Shown: positions 51,572 to 63,562, numbered from the stretch's first letter. The stretch: DNA of 64,000 nt from Orientallactaga sibirica (GCA_036365145.1 JAEOAD010000013.1:44395001-44459000), one strand, 5' to 3'. The notes: generated by a model not told the origin, from the sequence alone. Made by a program: numbers and translations.

Positions 51572-52429
51572 CATAGTCATATTTTCTTTCAAGTTGAGTA
51601 TTTTGGGCTCAGCAGTAAGGTAGCTATACGTTATAATAGAGGTCAGCTTATCATTACATGATTTATATCTGGAACAAGTTGGGTCTTGCCTCCCACAAGA
51701 AAAACTACTCAAATAAAAAGACTAATGGTCCATGATTACAAGGCAGGCGCTACTCTTGTGTCCCATCTTCACCTTATTATTAATGTCGGGCTCAGTTCCA
51801 AGAGGAGGCCTTCTCTAGGGCTGCGGAGTAAGCTGAACTTTGAGGCCTTTCTGCCTGTCATTTTGGAACAGGTGAAATCTGGTTAGAGTGAGTCTCCCGG
51901 GCAGCCTCCATCAGTAGGCAAGGCTGTATAAACATCAGGAAGAGCCGGAGGTGGCAGAAGCATGCAAAAGCGGGGCCCTCCAAAGGAGCGTCACCTGGTC
52001 TTAATTAGGACACAGGGCGTGTGGCCAGACTGGGAGATAGAAACTAAAGAGGGATGGAGGGGAACTCCCAAGTTAAGTAAGAGAGAGTGTTCGCGGAGCC
52101 CCTAGCTGGGAGGAACTGGCAAGTGCAGCAGAGTGAGGGCCAGGTGGTTGAGTCGTGGAATGTCAGCAAACACCTGCTACATAAAGGCACTGTGAACACC
52201 TACATAAACAGACACGAATTCAGCCCAAGGAGTACTGATGGTCCCCAGCCTCTTCCAAGGACAGCAAGGCATGGGTTTATAAGCTACATCATAAGGTGGA
52301 AGGTGACCACTTCTACAAAAGAAACACAAATGAAATGTTCTAGAAATTAGGGACAAAAGCAGTTAAGATGGCAGAATGGTGAAGGAGAGGTGAAGTGGAG
52401 AGAGACTAGGGATTTTTGTTTGTTTTTGT
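51572..52429. other. Unique island, no gene recognised
   Basis: About 860 bp, SINE-free and GC-richer than average. An open frame at 52087-52350 (87 codons) has no family motif. Could be conserved non-coding sequence, but I cannot test that here. Confidence 0.5.
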
Positions 52430-52488
52430 TTTTAAATTTTTGTTTATTTATTTATTTATTTGAGGGCGGCAGACAGAGAAAGAAGGAG

Positions 52489-52526
<38 letters not shown>

Positions 52527-52543
52527 GGTGCACCAGGGCCTCC
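52430..52543 (-). mobile_element. DIP-type SINE, 5' half missing
   Basis: Tail, (AG)n and gggtgcaccagggcctcca only, then a break into ccaactttttaaaaaatg. Confidence 0.88.
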
Positions 52544-52573
52544 AACCAACTTTTTAAAAAATGTATCATTAGA

Positions 52574-52722
52574 GCCGGGCGTGGTGGCACACGCCTTTAA
52601 TCCCAGCACTCGGGGAGGCAGAGGTAGGATTGCTGTGAGTTCGAGGCCACCCTGAGACTGCATAGTACATAGTGAATTCCAGGTCAGCCTGGGCTCGAGT
52701 GAGACCCTGCCTTGAAAAACCA
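52574..52722 (+). mobile_element. B1 SINE
   Basis: gccgggcgtggtggcacacg to gagaccctgccttg; a small duplication catagtacatagtg. Confidence 0.95.
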
Positions 52723-52865
52723 AAAAATAAATAAAAATAAATAAATAGTTAAATTATTTCAAGAATTGTTTAAAAAGTTGCAAGAGTGAAAAAAACTTAA
52801 AAAAAAAAAAGATTTTTTGAAGCTGGGCATGGTGTGCACAAAGAAAAGAAAAGAAAAAAGAAGAC

Positions 52866-52991
52866 TTTTTTTTTGAGAGGGTGTTTGTCGGCTGTGTTTC
52901 CCAGTCTGGCTTGAAATCCTGGACTCAAGTGATCTCCTCCCATAACCTCCAAAGTAACTGGGACTACAGAGCTGCACCACCACGCCCAGTT
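52866..52991 (-). mobile_element. Ancient 7SL-derived monomer (proto-B1-like)
   Basis: gtgtttcccagtctggcttg, actcaagtgatctcctccca, gtaactgggactacagagct. Confidence 0.65.
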
Positions 52992-53051
52992 CATCTACAC
53001 ATTTTTTACTATTGTTTTCACTTCCCTCAGCTCTGGTAAAAAGTGACCTGA

Positions 53052-53270
53052 GGGCTGGAGAGATAGCTTAAAGATTAAGGCTCACACTTATGAAGCCTAA
53101 GGACCCAGGTTCAATTCTCCAGGTCCCACGTAAGCCAGATGCATGAGGTGGCACATGCATCTGGAGTTCGTTTGCAGTGGCTAGAGGCCATGGCATGCCT
53201 ATTTTCACTCTCTCTCCCTCTCTCTGTCTCTAATAAATAAATAAATAAAAACAAAATCTTTAAAAATAAG
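53052..53270 (+). mobile_element. DIP-type SINE
   Basis: aaaaagtgacctgag precedes it (53037) and recurs at about 53558, bracketing this and the next SINE. Confidence 0.93.
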
Positions 53271-53323
53271 TGGTACAAAATAGGACACACGGTCCTAGAG
53301 AACTACTTTAAAAAAATAAAAGA

Positions 53324-53545
53324 ACTGGAGAGATGGCTTAGCAGTTAAAGCGCATGCCTGCAAAGCCTAAGGACCACAGTTCAATTCTCCAGGTCCCATG
53401 TAAGCCAGATGCACAAGGTGGCGCATGCATCTGGAGTTCGTTTGCAGTGGCTAGCATGCCCATTCTCACTCTCCCTCTCTCTCTTTCCCTCTGTCTCGAA
53501 TAAATAAATAATAAATAAAAATAAAACCTTTAAATAAAAAAAGAA
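53324..53545 (+). mobile_element. DIP-type SINE
   Basis: aactggagagatggcttagc, small deletion after gtggctag, CT tract, (AAAT)n tail. Confidence 0.93.
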
Positions 53546-53571
53546 GTGAGAAAAAAAAAAGTGACCTGAGC

Positions 53572-54129
53572 TTCAACTGTCAGAGCATGGGGGATGGGTG
53601 GGTAATAGGACCCAGCCCAGTGGCTGCTCAGCATAGCCAGGTAGAAAGAACCTTCCACAGAGCGTCCTGTATGCCACCTCTCACCAGGTTGGGTAGAGGC
53701 CAGCTGGGTGCCCAATACTGTGTAGAATGCATGTCAACTCACTAGTAACCTAGGGAATCACATAGAGGTGAGGCAGATAGAAGCTGAAGACTCCTGATGA
53801 ATCCAACCAAAATTGCCCACCTAGGGACTTTCATGTTCTAAGGGCTTTTTGCTAGCCATGTCACGGTCAGATGTTCTTGTTAAATTTGTGAAAGTAAGAT
53901 GTTTTAACTACAATCAGTTGAGGGCACCGTGTCTTCCCACTTGGGCTTCTCTTCTATCACTTTTCCCTTCTGTAATGTGGCATTGAAGTGGATATAGGCA
54001 TTCTTGGATTTTAGCTACAGGAGATTTGAAACATACCATTTTAACTGCAATATACAAAGACATTTTGAGCTGTTTCAGTAAAACAAGCCAGAGTCTTCTG
54101 GTCTGGATAGATATGAAGAGAGCCTTTCT
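53572..54129. other. Unique sequence, no gene seen
   Basis: About 560 bp. No coding or repeat motif recognised. Confidence 0.5.
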
Positions 54130-54331
54130 ATTTTTTTTAAATTTAATTTAATTTATTTATTTGAGAGAGACGGAGAAAAAGGCAGAGAGACAATGGGCAC
54201 ACTAGGGCCTTTAGCTGCTTCACGTGAACTCCAGACACATGCATCTGGCATATGTGGGTCCTGGGGAATCAAACCTGGGTCCTTTGGCTTTGCAGGCAAG
54301 CACCTTAACCACTAAGCCATCTCTCCAGCCC
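54130..54331 (-). mobile_element. DIP-type SINE
   Basis: gagacggagaaaaaggcaga; short deletion near the core; end ctctccagcccc. Confidence 0.92.
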
Positions 54332-54354
54332 CTTTCCTATTTTTTAATGTTTTA

Positions 54355-54551
54355 AAAAATATATTTTATTTATGTATGTATTAGAGAGAGAGGGAGAGAA
54401 TGAGCACGCCAGGACCTCTAGCCCCTGTAAACGAATGCCAGACACATGTGCCATCTTGTGCATCTAGCTTACGTGGGTACGGGGGAATTGAACCTGGGTC
54501 CTTAGGCATTGCAGGCAAACACCTTAAGTACTAAGCCACCTCTCCAGCCCC
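54355..54551 (-). mobile_element. DIP-type SINE
   Basis: tttttaatgtttta flanks both ends (about 54341, 54553); end ccacctctccagcccc. Confidence 0.93.
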
Positions 54552-54690
54552 TTTTTAATGTTTTATTCACAACCTCAATATATATACACAATGTACCTTG
54601 ATCATAATCCCTTCTCACTACCCGTTCCTTTGTCTCTACCATCCTCCCTCCACGGAACCTCTTCTTTCTAACAGGTCCCTCTTCTATTTT

Positions 54691-54915
54691 TTTTTTTTTT
54701 AAATATGTTTATATTTATTTATTTATTTATTTGACAGAGAGAAAAAGGGTGAGAGAGAGAGAATGGGTGTGCACCAGGACCTCCAGCCACTGCAAATGAA
54801 CTCCAGACACATGTTCCACCTTGTGGATCTGGCTAACATGGGTCCTGGGGAATTGAACCTGGGTCCTTTGGCTTTGCAGGCAAATGCCTTTACTGCTAAG
54901 CCATCCCTCCAGCCC
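54691..54915 (-). mobile_element. DIP-type SINE, nested
   Basis: Target copies ccctcttctatttt at 54677-54690 and 54916-54929. Confidence 0.96.
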
Positions 54916-55075
54916 CCCTCTTCTATTTTGATGTCATTCTTTTGCCTTCATATTATGCAGATCTTGGGAAGGTAGTGGCAGCCACTGTGAGGTCATAACT
55001 GCAGCTGCCACTTTGCATCCAGAAGACCAGTATTCTAAAGCATTCCCCACCCCATCCTCTGGCTCTAACATTCTT

Positions 55076-55242
55076 TTTTTTTTATTTTTTTTATTTTTTG
55101 GTTTTTCGAGGTAGGGTCTCACTCTAGTCCAGACTGACCTGGAATTCACTATGTAGTCTCAGGGTGGCCTTGAACTCAAGGCGATCCTCCTACCTCTGCC
55201 TCCCGAGTGCTGGGATTAAAGGCGTGCACCACCACGCCCCAC
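55076..55242 (-). mobile_element. B1 SINE, nested
   Basis: Target copies ctggctctaacattctt at 55059-55075 and 55243-55259. Confidence 0.97.
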
Positions 55243-55383
55243 CTGGCTCTAACATTCTTCCTGCCACCTCTTCCACAATGCTCTGTGAGCCTCAGGAGGG
55301 TGTGATAGAGATGTCTCATTTAGAGTGCTGAACACTCTACTGTCACTTTGGAGAAGGCTTTCTTGTCATCCTTGAATGTATCC

Positions 55384-55505
55384 TTTTGTTTTTGAGCTGG
55401 CTTCTCACTGGGTTGCCCAGGCTGGTCTTGAACTCTTGGGGTCAAGTGATCTGTTGTCTCAGCTCCTGAGCAGTAGAGGCTATGGGCATGCTGCCTCATC
55501 TGGTT
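55384..55505 (-). mobile_element. Ancient 7SL-derived monomer (proto-B1-like)
   Basis: ctcactgggttgcccaggct, gtcttgaactcttggggtca, agtgatctgttgtctcagct. Confidence 0.7.
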
Positions 55506-55634
55506 TAGATGTATTCTCTAAAGACAATTCATTTTCATAATAGTTATGAAAAACTAATGATATATGAAACTGAGAGATCAAGAAAATCACCAGTGAAAAC
55601 AATACTCTTCTGCTCCAAGAAATGATGCTTTGCA

Positions 55635-55870
55635 CTGGAGAGATGGCCTAGTGGTTAACATGCTAGCCTGTGAAGCCTAAGGACCCAGGTTCAATTCCCC
55701 AGGACCCACGTAAGCCAGATGCACAAGGTGGTGCATGCGTTTGGAGTTAATTTGCCATGGCTATAGGCTCTGGAGTGCCCATCTCTCTCTCTCTCTCTCT
55801 CTTTCTCTCCCTCTCCCTCCCTCTTTTTCTCCCTCCCTCTTTCTCTCTCTCTCAAATAAATAAAGTAAAA
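55635..55870 (+). mobile_element. DIP-type SINE
   Basis: cactggagagatggcctagt, long CT/CCCT tract 55782-55852. Confidence 0.93.
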
Positions 55871-55887
55871 AAATGATTTTTTTTCTT

Positions 55888-56100
55888 TTTGTATTTTTAA
55901 AAAAATTTTTTATTTTTATTTGTTTATTTGAGAGAGAGAAAGGAAGAGGCAAAGAGTGAGAGAGAGAATGGATGCACAAACAAACTCCAGGCACATGCGC
56001 CACCATGTGTATCTGGTTTACCTGGGCCCTGGGGAATTGAACCTGGGTCCTTTGGTTTTTCAGGCAAGCACTTTAACTGCTAAACCATCTCTCTAGCTCT
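55888..56100 (-). mobile_element. DIP-type SINE, core shortened
   Basis: gaatggatgcacaaacaaac lacks the usual 'ccagggcctccagccact'; end accatctctctagctct. Confidence 0.9.
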
Positions 56101-56102
56101 CT

Positions 56103-56242
56103 TTTTGGCTTTTGAAACAAGGTTTCATTAAGTAGCCCTGTCTGATCTGGAATTCACTATGTAGACCAGCTGTCCTCAAAGTTTCGGCAACCCTCCTGTG
56201 TCTCCCAAGCACTGATATCAAAGGCATGCACCCACACCCAGC
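56103..56242 (-). mobile_element. B1 SINE, diverged
   Basis: ttgaaacaaggtttcattaa to gcatgcacccacacccagct. Confidence 0.85.
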
Positions 56243-56849
56243 TAAGGAGTAAATTCTTAACAAAATAAATCTTGGAATATAAAAAAAAATTACTGGGAGG
56301 ACAACTGAAATATCAAGTAAGAGAAATGAGTAGATTTTTAGATTATTTGATCAACCAATTAATGAAGGGAAATGGAGTATATAGTGAGAAAATATTTAAA
56401 TTTCTTTCTAATGTAACACAAATTACCAGCACTATTAGAACAAAGAATAATGACACAGTCATTGGAAAAATGCCATAATGAAGCCCATTCCTTCATAGGC
56501 TAACTTAAAAAATAATTTAAAAACTCACCAGCACTGACAAAAATAACCAAAATTCATAAACTGCTTCTATAGCAGTAAGGCCATTGACAATAAACTGGCC
56601 AATGATTTATCAATGGAAAGATCAAGGGTAATGTTCCAACTATGTAACTTGAAATCTTGTCGCTACTAAATGAGAAAAAAAAAAAAACAATAAAAACTTC
56701 AGGATAGACAATTCTGGATATTCATGTGACATTACCTTATTTAACTGTAAAACTGGAAAAAACCCAGGTAATAAATCAATAAAAATGTCATATGATGTGC
56801 CTCAATTTAAATAAAAATTCACACTTATATCTAATTCTTTTATATAAAT
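56243..56849. other. Unique AT-rich sequence, no gene seen
   Basis: About 600 bp. An open frame at 56272-56478 (68 codons) reads as ordinary AT-rich sequence with no known motif. Confidence 0.5.
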
Positions 56850-57053
56850 ATATATTGTTTATTAGAAAGAGGGAAAGAGGCAAGTAGAGAGAGAGAGAAA
56901 GAAAATAGGCTCACCAGGACTTCTAGCCACTGCAAACAAATTCCAGATGCATGTGCCACCTTGTGCATCTGGCTTATATGGATACTGGGGAATCAAACAT
57001 GGATCCTTAGGTTTCACAAGCAAGCACCTTAACCGCTAAGCCATCTCTCCAGC
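56850..57053 (-). mobile_element. DIP-type SINE
   Basis: ttattagaaagagggaaaga, core 56945-56975, end ctctccagcc. Confidence 0.92.
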
Positions 57054-57138
57054 CTTCTTTGTATTCTTTTAAAATATATTCTCCCCTCCTTGGCCACCTA
57101 AATTTCAACTCATTGAGGTTGGACACACTCCTCTTCTT

Positions 57139-57264
57139 TTTTTTTTTTGGTTTTGCAAGGTAGGGTCTCACTCTGGTCCAGGCTGACCTGGAATTAACTA
57201 TGTAGTCTCAGGGTGACCTCGAACTCTCGGCAAGAGTGCTGGGATTTGCGCCACCACACCTGGT
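57139..57264 (-). mobile_element. B1 SINE, internal deletion
   Basis: cacactcctcttct flanks it at 57125-57138 and 57265-57278; the middle 'gatcctcctacctctgcctc' is lost. Confidence 0.95.
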
Positions 57265-57354
57265 CACACTCCTCTTCTAACCCTGCCTCAGAGCTTGGCA
57301 GTGTATAACTTTCCTAGAACTCATTTGTAACCTGGGGAAAGAATAAGAGATTGG

Positions 57355-57556
57355 GGATGGAAAAATGGCTCAGAGGTTAAGGCACTTGCCTGCAAAGTCT
57401 AACAACCTAGGTTGAATTCCCCAGTGCCCAAGTAAAGCCATATGCACAAGGTTGCACATGCATCTGGAGTTCATCTGCACTGGTTAGACTCTGGTGTGCA
57501 CCATCCCCCTCCCCCTCTCCAGTGCCTTGCTCTGCTTGCAAATAAATAATTTTAAA
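57355..57556 (+). mobile_element. DIP-type SINE
   Basis: ggggatggaaaaatggctca, B box ggttgaattcc, gcaaataaataat tail. Confidence 0.9.
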
Positions 57557-57567
57557 AAGAGGAAGAG

Positions 57568-57599
<32 letters not shown>

Positions 57600-57736
57600 C
57601 TAGGTAAGGTCTCACTCTAGCCCAAGCTGACCTGGAATTCACTATGTATTCTCAGGGTGGCCTCGAACTCACTGCGATCCTCCTACCTCTGCCTCCCGAG
57701 TGCTGGGATTAAAGGCATGCGCCACCATGCCCGGCC
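57568..57736 (-). mobile_element. B1 SINE
   Basis: (GTTTT)n tail, ttctaggtaaggtctcactc to ccaccatgcccggcc. It abuts the poly(A) end of the SREK1IP1 pseudogene. Confidence 0.94.
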
Positions 57737-57984
57737 TGGTTTTTTTTTTTTTTTTTTTATTGACACTATCTTCATAAAATTTATACACCAAATACAATTT
57801 TAAAAATGAGCTTCAATTAGATTTTTCTTTCTTCCAAAGTAAACTTTCCAATAAGGCATATTGGTAAAACAACCCAGGCGTCTATCCTGAAATCTTGACC
57901 AACATATACTCATATCAGCAAACTTTCTAATAAGCTAAGCTAGTCTCCTTCCAAAAGGAAGAATTATTTTGTTTTTTTTTCTGT

Positions 57985-58190
57985 TTTTTTTTAAGATTTT
58001 TATTTATTTATTTATTAGAGAGAAAGAGAGAGAGAGAGAGAATGGGCCTGCCAGGGCCTCCAGCCTCTGCAAACCAACTCCAGACACATGCGCCACCATG
58101 TGCATTTGGCTTACATGGGACCTGGAGAATCAAACCTGGATCCTTAGGTTTTGCAGCATGTGCTTTAACCGCTAAGCCATCTCTCCAGCC
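57985..58190 (-). mobile_element. DIP-type SINE inside the pseudogene 3' UTR
   Basis: Tail at left, (AG)n 58017-58040, core 58090-58115, end ctctccagccc. Confidence 0.93.
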
Positions 58191-58192
58191 CT

Positions 58193-58312
58193 GTTTGTTT
58201 GTTTGTTTTTTTGAGGCAGGGTCTTACTCTAGCCCAGGCTGGCCTTGAACCACCTAGATCCTCTTATATCAACCTCCTGAGTGTTGAGAATATGAGAATG
58301 AGCCACTACAAG
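58193..58312 (-). mobile_element. B1-type SINE, diverged
   Basis: ttttgaggcagggtcttact, tagcccaggctggccttgaa, gagaatgagccactacaag; the middle is shortened. Confidence 0.8.
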
Positions 58313-58449
58313 TATTTAAACTGTTATAAAAGCACAAGAGGCAGGTGCTAGACACCCTACACTTCATAAAACAATGAAATTGTGTAATAAATACATTCAT
58401 AATTATCTTCCTGCAGATACCACTCATTTAAAAAGTATTAATACTCAGG

Positions 58450-58690
58450 CTGGAGAGATGGCTTAGGGACTAAGGAGCCTGCTTCTTAAGCCTAAGAACA
58501 CCCATTTGATTCTCCAGGTCCCACGTTTAGCCAGACACAAAGTGACGCAAGGGCGCAATGCTGCACTTGCCCACAAGGGGGTGCATGCATCTGGAGTTCG
58601 TTCACAGTGGCTGAAAGGCTCTGGTGCACCCATTCTCTATCTGTTCTCTCTCTCTCTCTTTCTGACTCTTTCCAAAAAAAAAAAAAAAAG
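58450..58690 (+). mobile_element. DIP-type SINE, long variant
   Basis: Extra segment 58545-58580 (gacgcaagggcgcaatgctg), closely like 41716-41750. aaaagtattaatactca / aaagtactactactca flank it imperfectly. Confidence 0.9.
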
Positions 58691-58749
58691 TACTACTACT
58701 CAAAACCAGTAAAACAGCTTTCTTTTTTCTGATATTAAAAAAAGCCTAG

Positions 58750-58988
58750 GGGCTGGAGAGATGACTTAGTGGTTAAGGTGTTTGCCTGCAAAGCCAAAGG
58801 ACCTTGGTTCGATTCCCCAGGACCCATGTAAGCCAAATGCACAAGGTGGTGTGTGTGACTGGTGATCGTTTACAGTGGCTGGAGGCCCTGGCACACCCAT
58901 TCTCTCTCTCTCTCTCTGTCTGTCTGCCTCTTTCCCTCTCTCACTCTCTCAAATAAATAAATAAATAAAGTTTTTAAAAGCTACAAAA
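58750..58988 (+). mobile_element. DIP-type SINE
   Basis: aaaaaagcctag stands at both ends (about 58738, 58991). CT tract 58901-58950. Confidence 0.95.
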
Positions 58989-59629
58989 AAAAAAAAAAAG
59001 CCTAGATTTACAAACAACATTGAGGAGTCACTCTCTTTGTACATTATACCAGTGTATAAAGCTATTGCATTTTGGGGTATCAAGAGGAAATCACTGCTCC
59101 CTATCTGGCTTCCTGACTGAACGGTGGACACTTGACTCTGCTATATTCATTAGCTACTAGGCACGTTACTTGTGTTGACTGCAACCAACCCATTGTACAG
59201 TCAACTTGTGAAGTAAGAGTAATGCTACCCAAACACATAGAAATACAAACACCAACAAGGGATGTGTTTTGTATGTACAAATAGCTTTTCTTGAGGCAGA
59301 GCTGTCAAGCAACAAGACTGATTTGATACAGTGGCTGGGGGGTAATGGTCTCATATGTGAAAAATGTCTGAATAGAAAAGGTTGGGGTCTGTCGTGAAGC
59401 ATAATTATACAGCAAATTCCAAGGAAAAGCAGGCAATTAAAAAAAAAAAAAAAAAAAGAGTCCTTACATTTCATGACATAAGCCAAAGACTCAATACTTT
59501 TTGGCGAAGTCCGAACCATGAGGGGAAGAATGCTTTTTCTTTTTTCTCTTCTTTTGTTCTTTTTTGTGGTGTTTCTCTTTTTAAGATTTGCTCTTTTTTT
59601 TCCTTTTCCTACTGATACTTTTTCTTTTT

Positions 59630-60261
<632 letters not shown>

Positions 60262-60274
60262 TCATGGTCCCTTG

Positions 60275-60390
60275 GTTTTGGTTTTTAAGACAAGGTCTCA
60301 TGTAGCCCACACTGGCCTCAAACTCATTGTGTAGCCTTGAGCCTGATCATCCTGCCTCTTGCTCCATTTTACTTACCACCAAACCTGGCT
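60275..60390 (-). mobile_element. B1-type SINE, old
   Basis: taagacaaggtctcatgtag, cactggcctcaaactcattg, ccaccaaacctggct. Confidence 0.75.
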
Positions 60391-60404
60391 AGGGTAGGAG
60401 ATCT

Positions 60405-60596
60405 TTTTTTTTTTTTAAATATTTTATTTATTTGAGAGAGAAGCAGATAGAGAGGGAGAGAGAATTGTAGTGCCAGGGTCTCTAGCCACTGCAACCAAAC
60501 TCCAGTTGCATGCGCCTTGTGCATCTAGCTTTACATGGGTCCTGGGTGCTTTGGCTTTGCAGGCAAGTGCTTTAACCATTAAACCATCTCTCCCAC

Positions 60597-60598
<2 letters not shown>
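60405..60598 (-). mobile_element. DIP-type SINE, B-box region shortened
   Basis: gagagagaagcagatagaga; tcctgggtgctttggctttg lacks the B box. Confidence 0.9.

Positions 60599-60645
<47 letters not shown>
60599..60645. repeat. (GT)n microsatellite
   Basis: About 46 bp of GT. Confidence 0.98.
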
Positions 60646-60650
<5 letters not shown>

Positions 60651-60840
60651 ATCTAATTTTATTTATTTGCAAGGAAGGTGTGCAGAATGGGCACGCCAGG
60701 GCCCCTAGCAACTGCAAACAAACTCCAGGTGCATGCACCACTTTGTGCATCTGGCATTACATGGGTACTGTGGAATTGAACCCTGGGCCATCAGGCTTTG
60801 TAGACAAGCACCTTTAATCACTGGGCAATCTCTCCTGCCC
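60646..60840 (-). mobile_element. DIP-type SINE
   Basis: gcaaggaaggtgtgcagaat, core 60735-60765, end gcaatctctcctgccc. Confidence 0.9.
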
Positions 60841-60843
60841 TTG

Positions 60844-60984
60844 CTTTTTTTTTTTTTTAGTTTTCAAGGTAGGGTTTCACTCTAGCCCAAGCTATACTCT
60901 CAGGCTGGCCTTGAACTCATGGTGATCCTCTTACCTCTGCCTCCCAAGTGCTAGGATTAAAGACATGTGCCACCACACCCAGCT
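60844..60984 (-). mobile_element. B1 SINE, internal deletion
   Basis: ttttcaaggtagggtttcac, then agcccaagctatactctcag (about 20 bp lost), end ccaccacacccagct. Confidence 0.92.
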
Positions 60985-61004
60985 GTGTTTTGTGTGTGTG
61001 TGTG

Positions 61005-61140
61005 TTTTTAATATAATGTCTCACTCTGTAGCCACTGAAATTCACTATATAGCCCAGGCTGGCTTCTTACTCATGGCAATCCTCCTGCCTCAATCTACCA
61101 AGTGCCAGGATTGCAGGCAGGACCCTCCTTATCTGCTTGG
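61005..61140 (-). mobile_element. B1-type SINE, old
   Basis: aatgtctcactctgtagcca, agcccaggctggcttcttac, gccaggattgcaggcaggac. Confidence 0.7.
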
Positions 61141-62091
61141 GGGGCGGGATTAAGATTTCTTCAATGTCCTTATTTTTTAGATTATTTGTGGTTTTCCCTG
61201 ACAATTGTTCTTCCATCTTTTTCAGAAGAGTTATAAACATTTTATTCTACACATTGTAGTCTTTCCTATCTGAACCTCCTGCAGTGTTCCATGTTTTCTT
61301 ATTCCATTCTGGTTGATATGTCTAATGAAATGGAAGATTATAATAGGAATTTATAGGAAAATAACCTTGTATAGCTCAATTTGTGGTTGAAATGCATACA
61401 CACTCACGTCCCCAATAGGATCTGAGCAGAAGCAGCTATTTTGTGGGTCTTTAGCAAAAATGCCTCTTCTGTGTCTCCTCACAGCCATCTGATTTGCTGA
61501 GATTCATCCGATAAAATCCAGAAATCCACATACTTACTACAAGACTGAGACAAGACATTTGCCAATCACCATGTCTTAGGGTATACCTGTACTTCAGGAT
61601 AAACAAATGATGTTTCATTCTTGCCTTCTTGGTTCTCTTATCTTTTCCTAACCCTTATCCTCGGCTCATTTGCTAAATCTGTTCCATTATTTCCATACTG
61701 TTTCCTCTTTTCTGTTCTGCCCAATACTATTATTAACCAACCACATTTCACACACTGCTATAAACAGCTCTCCCTGCAGCTTGCAGGTGCAGGAGGTAAA
61801 GAATCAAAATAAAAAACCAAAACAAAACTCATAGTGCTTGCTCCACAGACTATTATGAAACAGTGTAAATAATTTCAATTGGGATGTCAGTAAAATGTTA
61901 ATTATAAGATGTAAACACTTTCGAGAACTCTTACAAAACACAGAATTAGATATGGTGAGCCTTTGATTCTTTAATGGTGAGATTTTAATAACTTTAATTA
62001 AGTTACCTGGCTCATGAATGTCATTTTAATTTAAAGAAACTTACTTAGCTATTAGCGTGCTGTTCTTATGTGTGTTGGGGCGGGGGAGGGT
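61141..62091. other. Unique sequence, no gene recognised
   Basis: About 950 bp without SINEs. A 63-codon + frame (61621-61812) starts with a hydrophobic stretch but has no family signature. No splice-site pair stands out. Confidence 0.5.
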
Positions 62092-62227
62092 CGAGGTAGA
62101 ATCTTTCTCTAGCTCAGGCTGGCCTGGAATTCACTCTGTAGTCTCAGGCTGGCCTGAACTGACAGCGATCCTCTTACCTCTGTCTCCTGAGTGCTACGAT
62201 TAAATACGTGCAGCACCACGCCTGACT
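62092..62227 (-). mobile_element. B1 SINE
   Basis: gtcgaggtagaatctttctc to gcagcaccacgcctgact; its reversed tail is replaced by a G-rich tgttggggcggggga. Confidence 0.88.
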
Positions 62228-62308
62228 GCATGTGTGGTTTTGTGTGGACAGATGTGTATGGAGGCTAGAGGACAATCTTGGGTGCTGCTTCTCAGGCACG
62301 ATCCACTT

Positions 62309-62527
62309 TTTTTTTTTTATGAGAGGGAGAGAGAGAGAGAAAATTGGCATGCCAGCACCTCCAGCCACTAAAATCTAACTCCAGATGCGTGCACCATCTT
62401 GTGCACATGCACTACCTTGTACATGCATTACCTTGTGCATCTGGATTATGTGGGATCTGGGAAGTCGAAAATGGGTCCTTAGGCTTTGCAAGCAAGTACC
62501 TTAACCACTAAGTCATGTCTCTAGTCT
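62309..62527 (-). mobile_element. DIP-type SINE, long variant, nested
   Basis: Extra segment 62398-62435 with three 'accttgt' repeats; end catgtctctagtctacc. Confidence 0.88.
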
Positions 62528-62535
62528 ACCTGTCT

Positions 62536-62612
62536 TCCTTTTTTTCCTTCCTTCCTTCCTTCCCCCCCCCTCCCTCCCTCCCTCCCTCCCTCCCTCCCTC
62601 CCTCCCTCCCTC

Positions 62613-62670
<58 letters not shown>
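62536..62670. repeat. Compound (CCTT)n(CCCT)n(CTTT)n tract
   Basis: Pure pyrimidine, about 130 bp, with a short run of C at 62564-62571. Confidence 0.98.
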
Positions 62671-62910
62671 ACTTTTTTTTTGAGTCAAGTTTTCCCACTA
62701 ACCTGGTAGTGGATTGGCTGGCCAGTGAGCTCCAAGGGATCCATCTGTCTCTACCCACCCAGTGCTGACATTATAAATATGTGCTACCACATCCAGCTTT
62801 TTTTTTTTTTAATTGAGTTCTGGGGTTCAAACTCAAGTCCTCATGCTTGCAAGGATAGCACATTATCTTCTCAGCCCCCGTGTACTGTTCTTAATGGAAA
62901 GGAGTTGCAG

Positions 62911-63062
62911 CCGGGCGTGGTGGCGCACGCCTTCATTCCCAGCACTCGGCAGGCAGAGGTAGGAGGATTATCATGAGTTCGAGGCCACCCTAAGACTACA
63001 CAGTGAATTCCAGGTCAGCCTGAGCTGGAGTGAGACCCTACCTCAAAAAAACCAAAAAAATA
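62911..63062 (+). mobile_element. B1 SINE
   Basis: gcagccgggcgtggtggcgc to accctacctcaaaaaaacc; near-consensus. Confidence 0.95.
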
Positions 63063-63084
63063 AAAATAAATAAAAAAGTTAAAT

Positions 63085-63562
63085 TTAAATTTAAAAAATT
63101 ACAAATGCACATGATGGAATCATAAGTATTTCTGTTAGCCTGAGGCAAGAAAAGTTTATATACTATTCTTTTTAAATATTTAGTCCTTCCAGGAACAGTA
63201 AATTAGAACTTGCACTCAATGCTCCAAAGGCATATTGTCTTTTCAGAAAAACTAATAATCACTTCCTGATGACACCAACTGACTTCCATATATTTTTCTT
63301 CTTGGTGTTTGAGAAAAGAAAGCGAGACAGGTAAGCATCGAGTTTCAAAGACACAGCCTAACCACACTGCAGAGAGCTGGTATGGTGAAACCCTTTTGCT
63401 CTTTTCATTTATTGCCTAAATGTACTTGTACAGTGTGACCTGTGCACCACCAAGAAGGGGCAGCCTTCTGTAAGGGATTCTCCTGAGTTCTCACTGAGAT
63501 CTTGAATTTCAGAAGTCAGGTTAGTACCTTTCTTTAATGCAAAGGTTCTTTTTTTTAAACAA

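Larger units (their letters stand above)
54552..55378 (-). mobile_element. Old L1-like 3' UTR split by two SINEs
   Basis: Pieces 54552-54690, 54916-55075 and 55243-55378 join in order and carry the family landmarks (attttgatgtcattc, gccactgtgaggtcat, gcctcaggagggtgtgatag, cactctactgtcact). Divergence resembles 46386-46623. Confidence 0.72.
62228..62879 (-). mobile_element. B4 SINE split by a DIP-type SINE and simple repeats
   Basis: Left part 62228-62306 (gtgtggacagatgtgtatgg, ggctagaggacaatcttggg) and right part 62675-62879 (tggattggctggccagtgag, cccagtgctgacattataaa, gggttcaaactcaagtcctc, cttctcagccccc). Confidence 0.7.

Noticed and set aside
59166..59519. 117-codon minus frame
   Set aside because: It falls in the inferred 3' UTR of the SREK1IP1 retrocopy and includes a phenylalanine run from poly(T).
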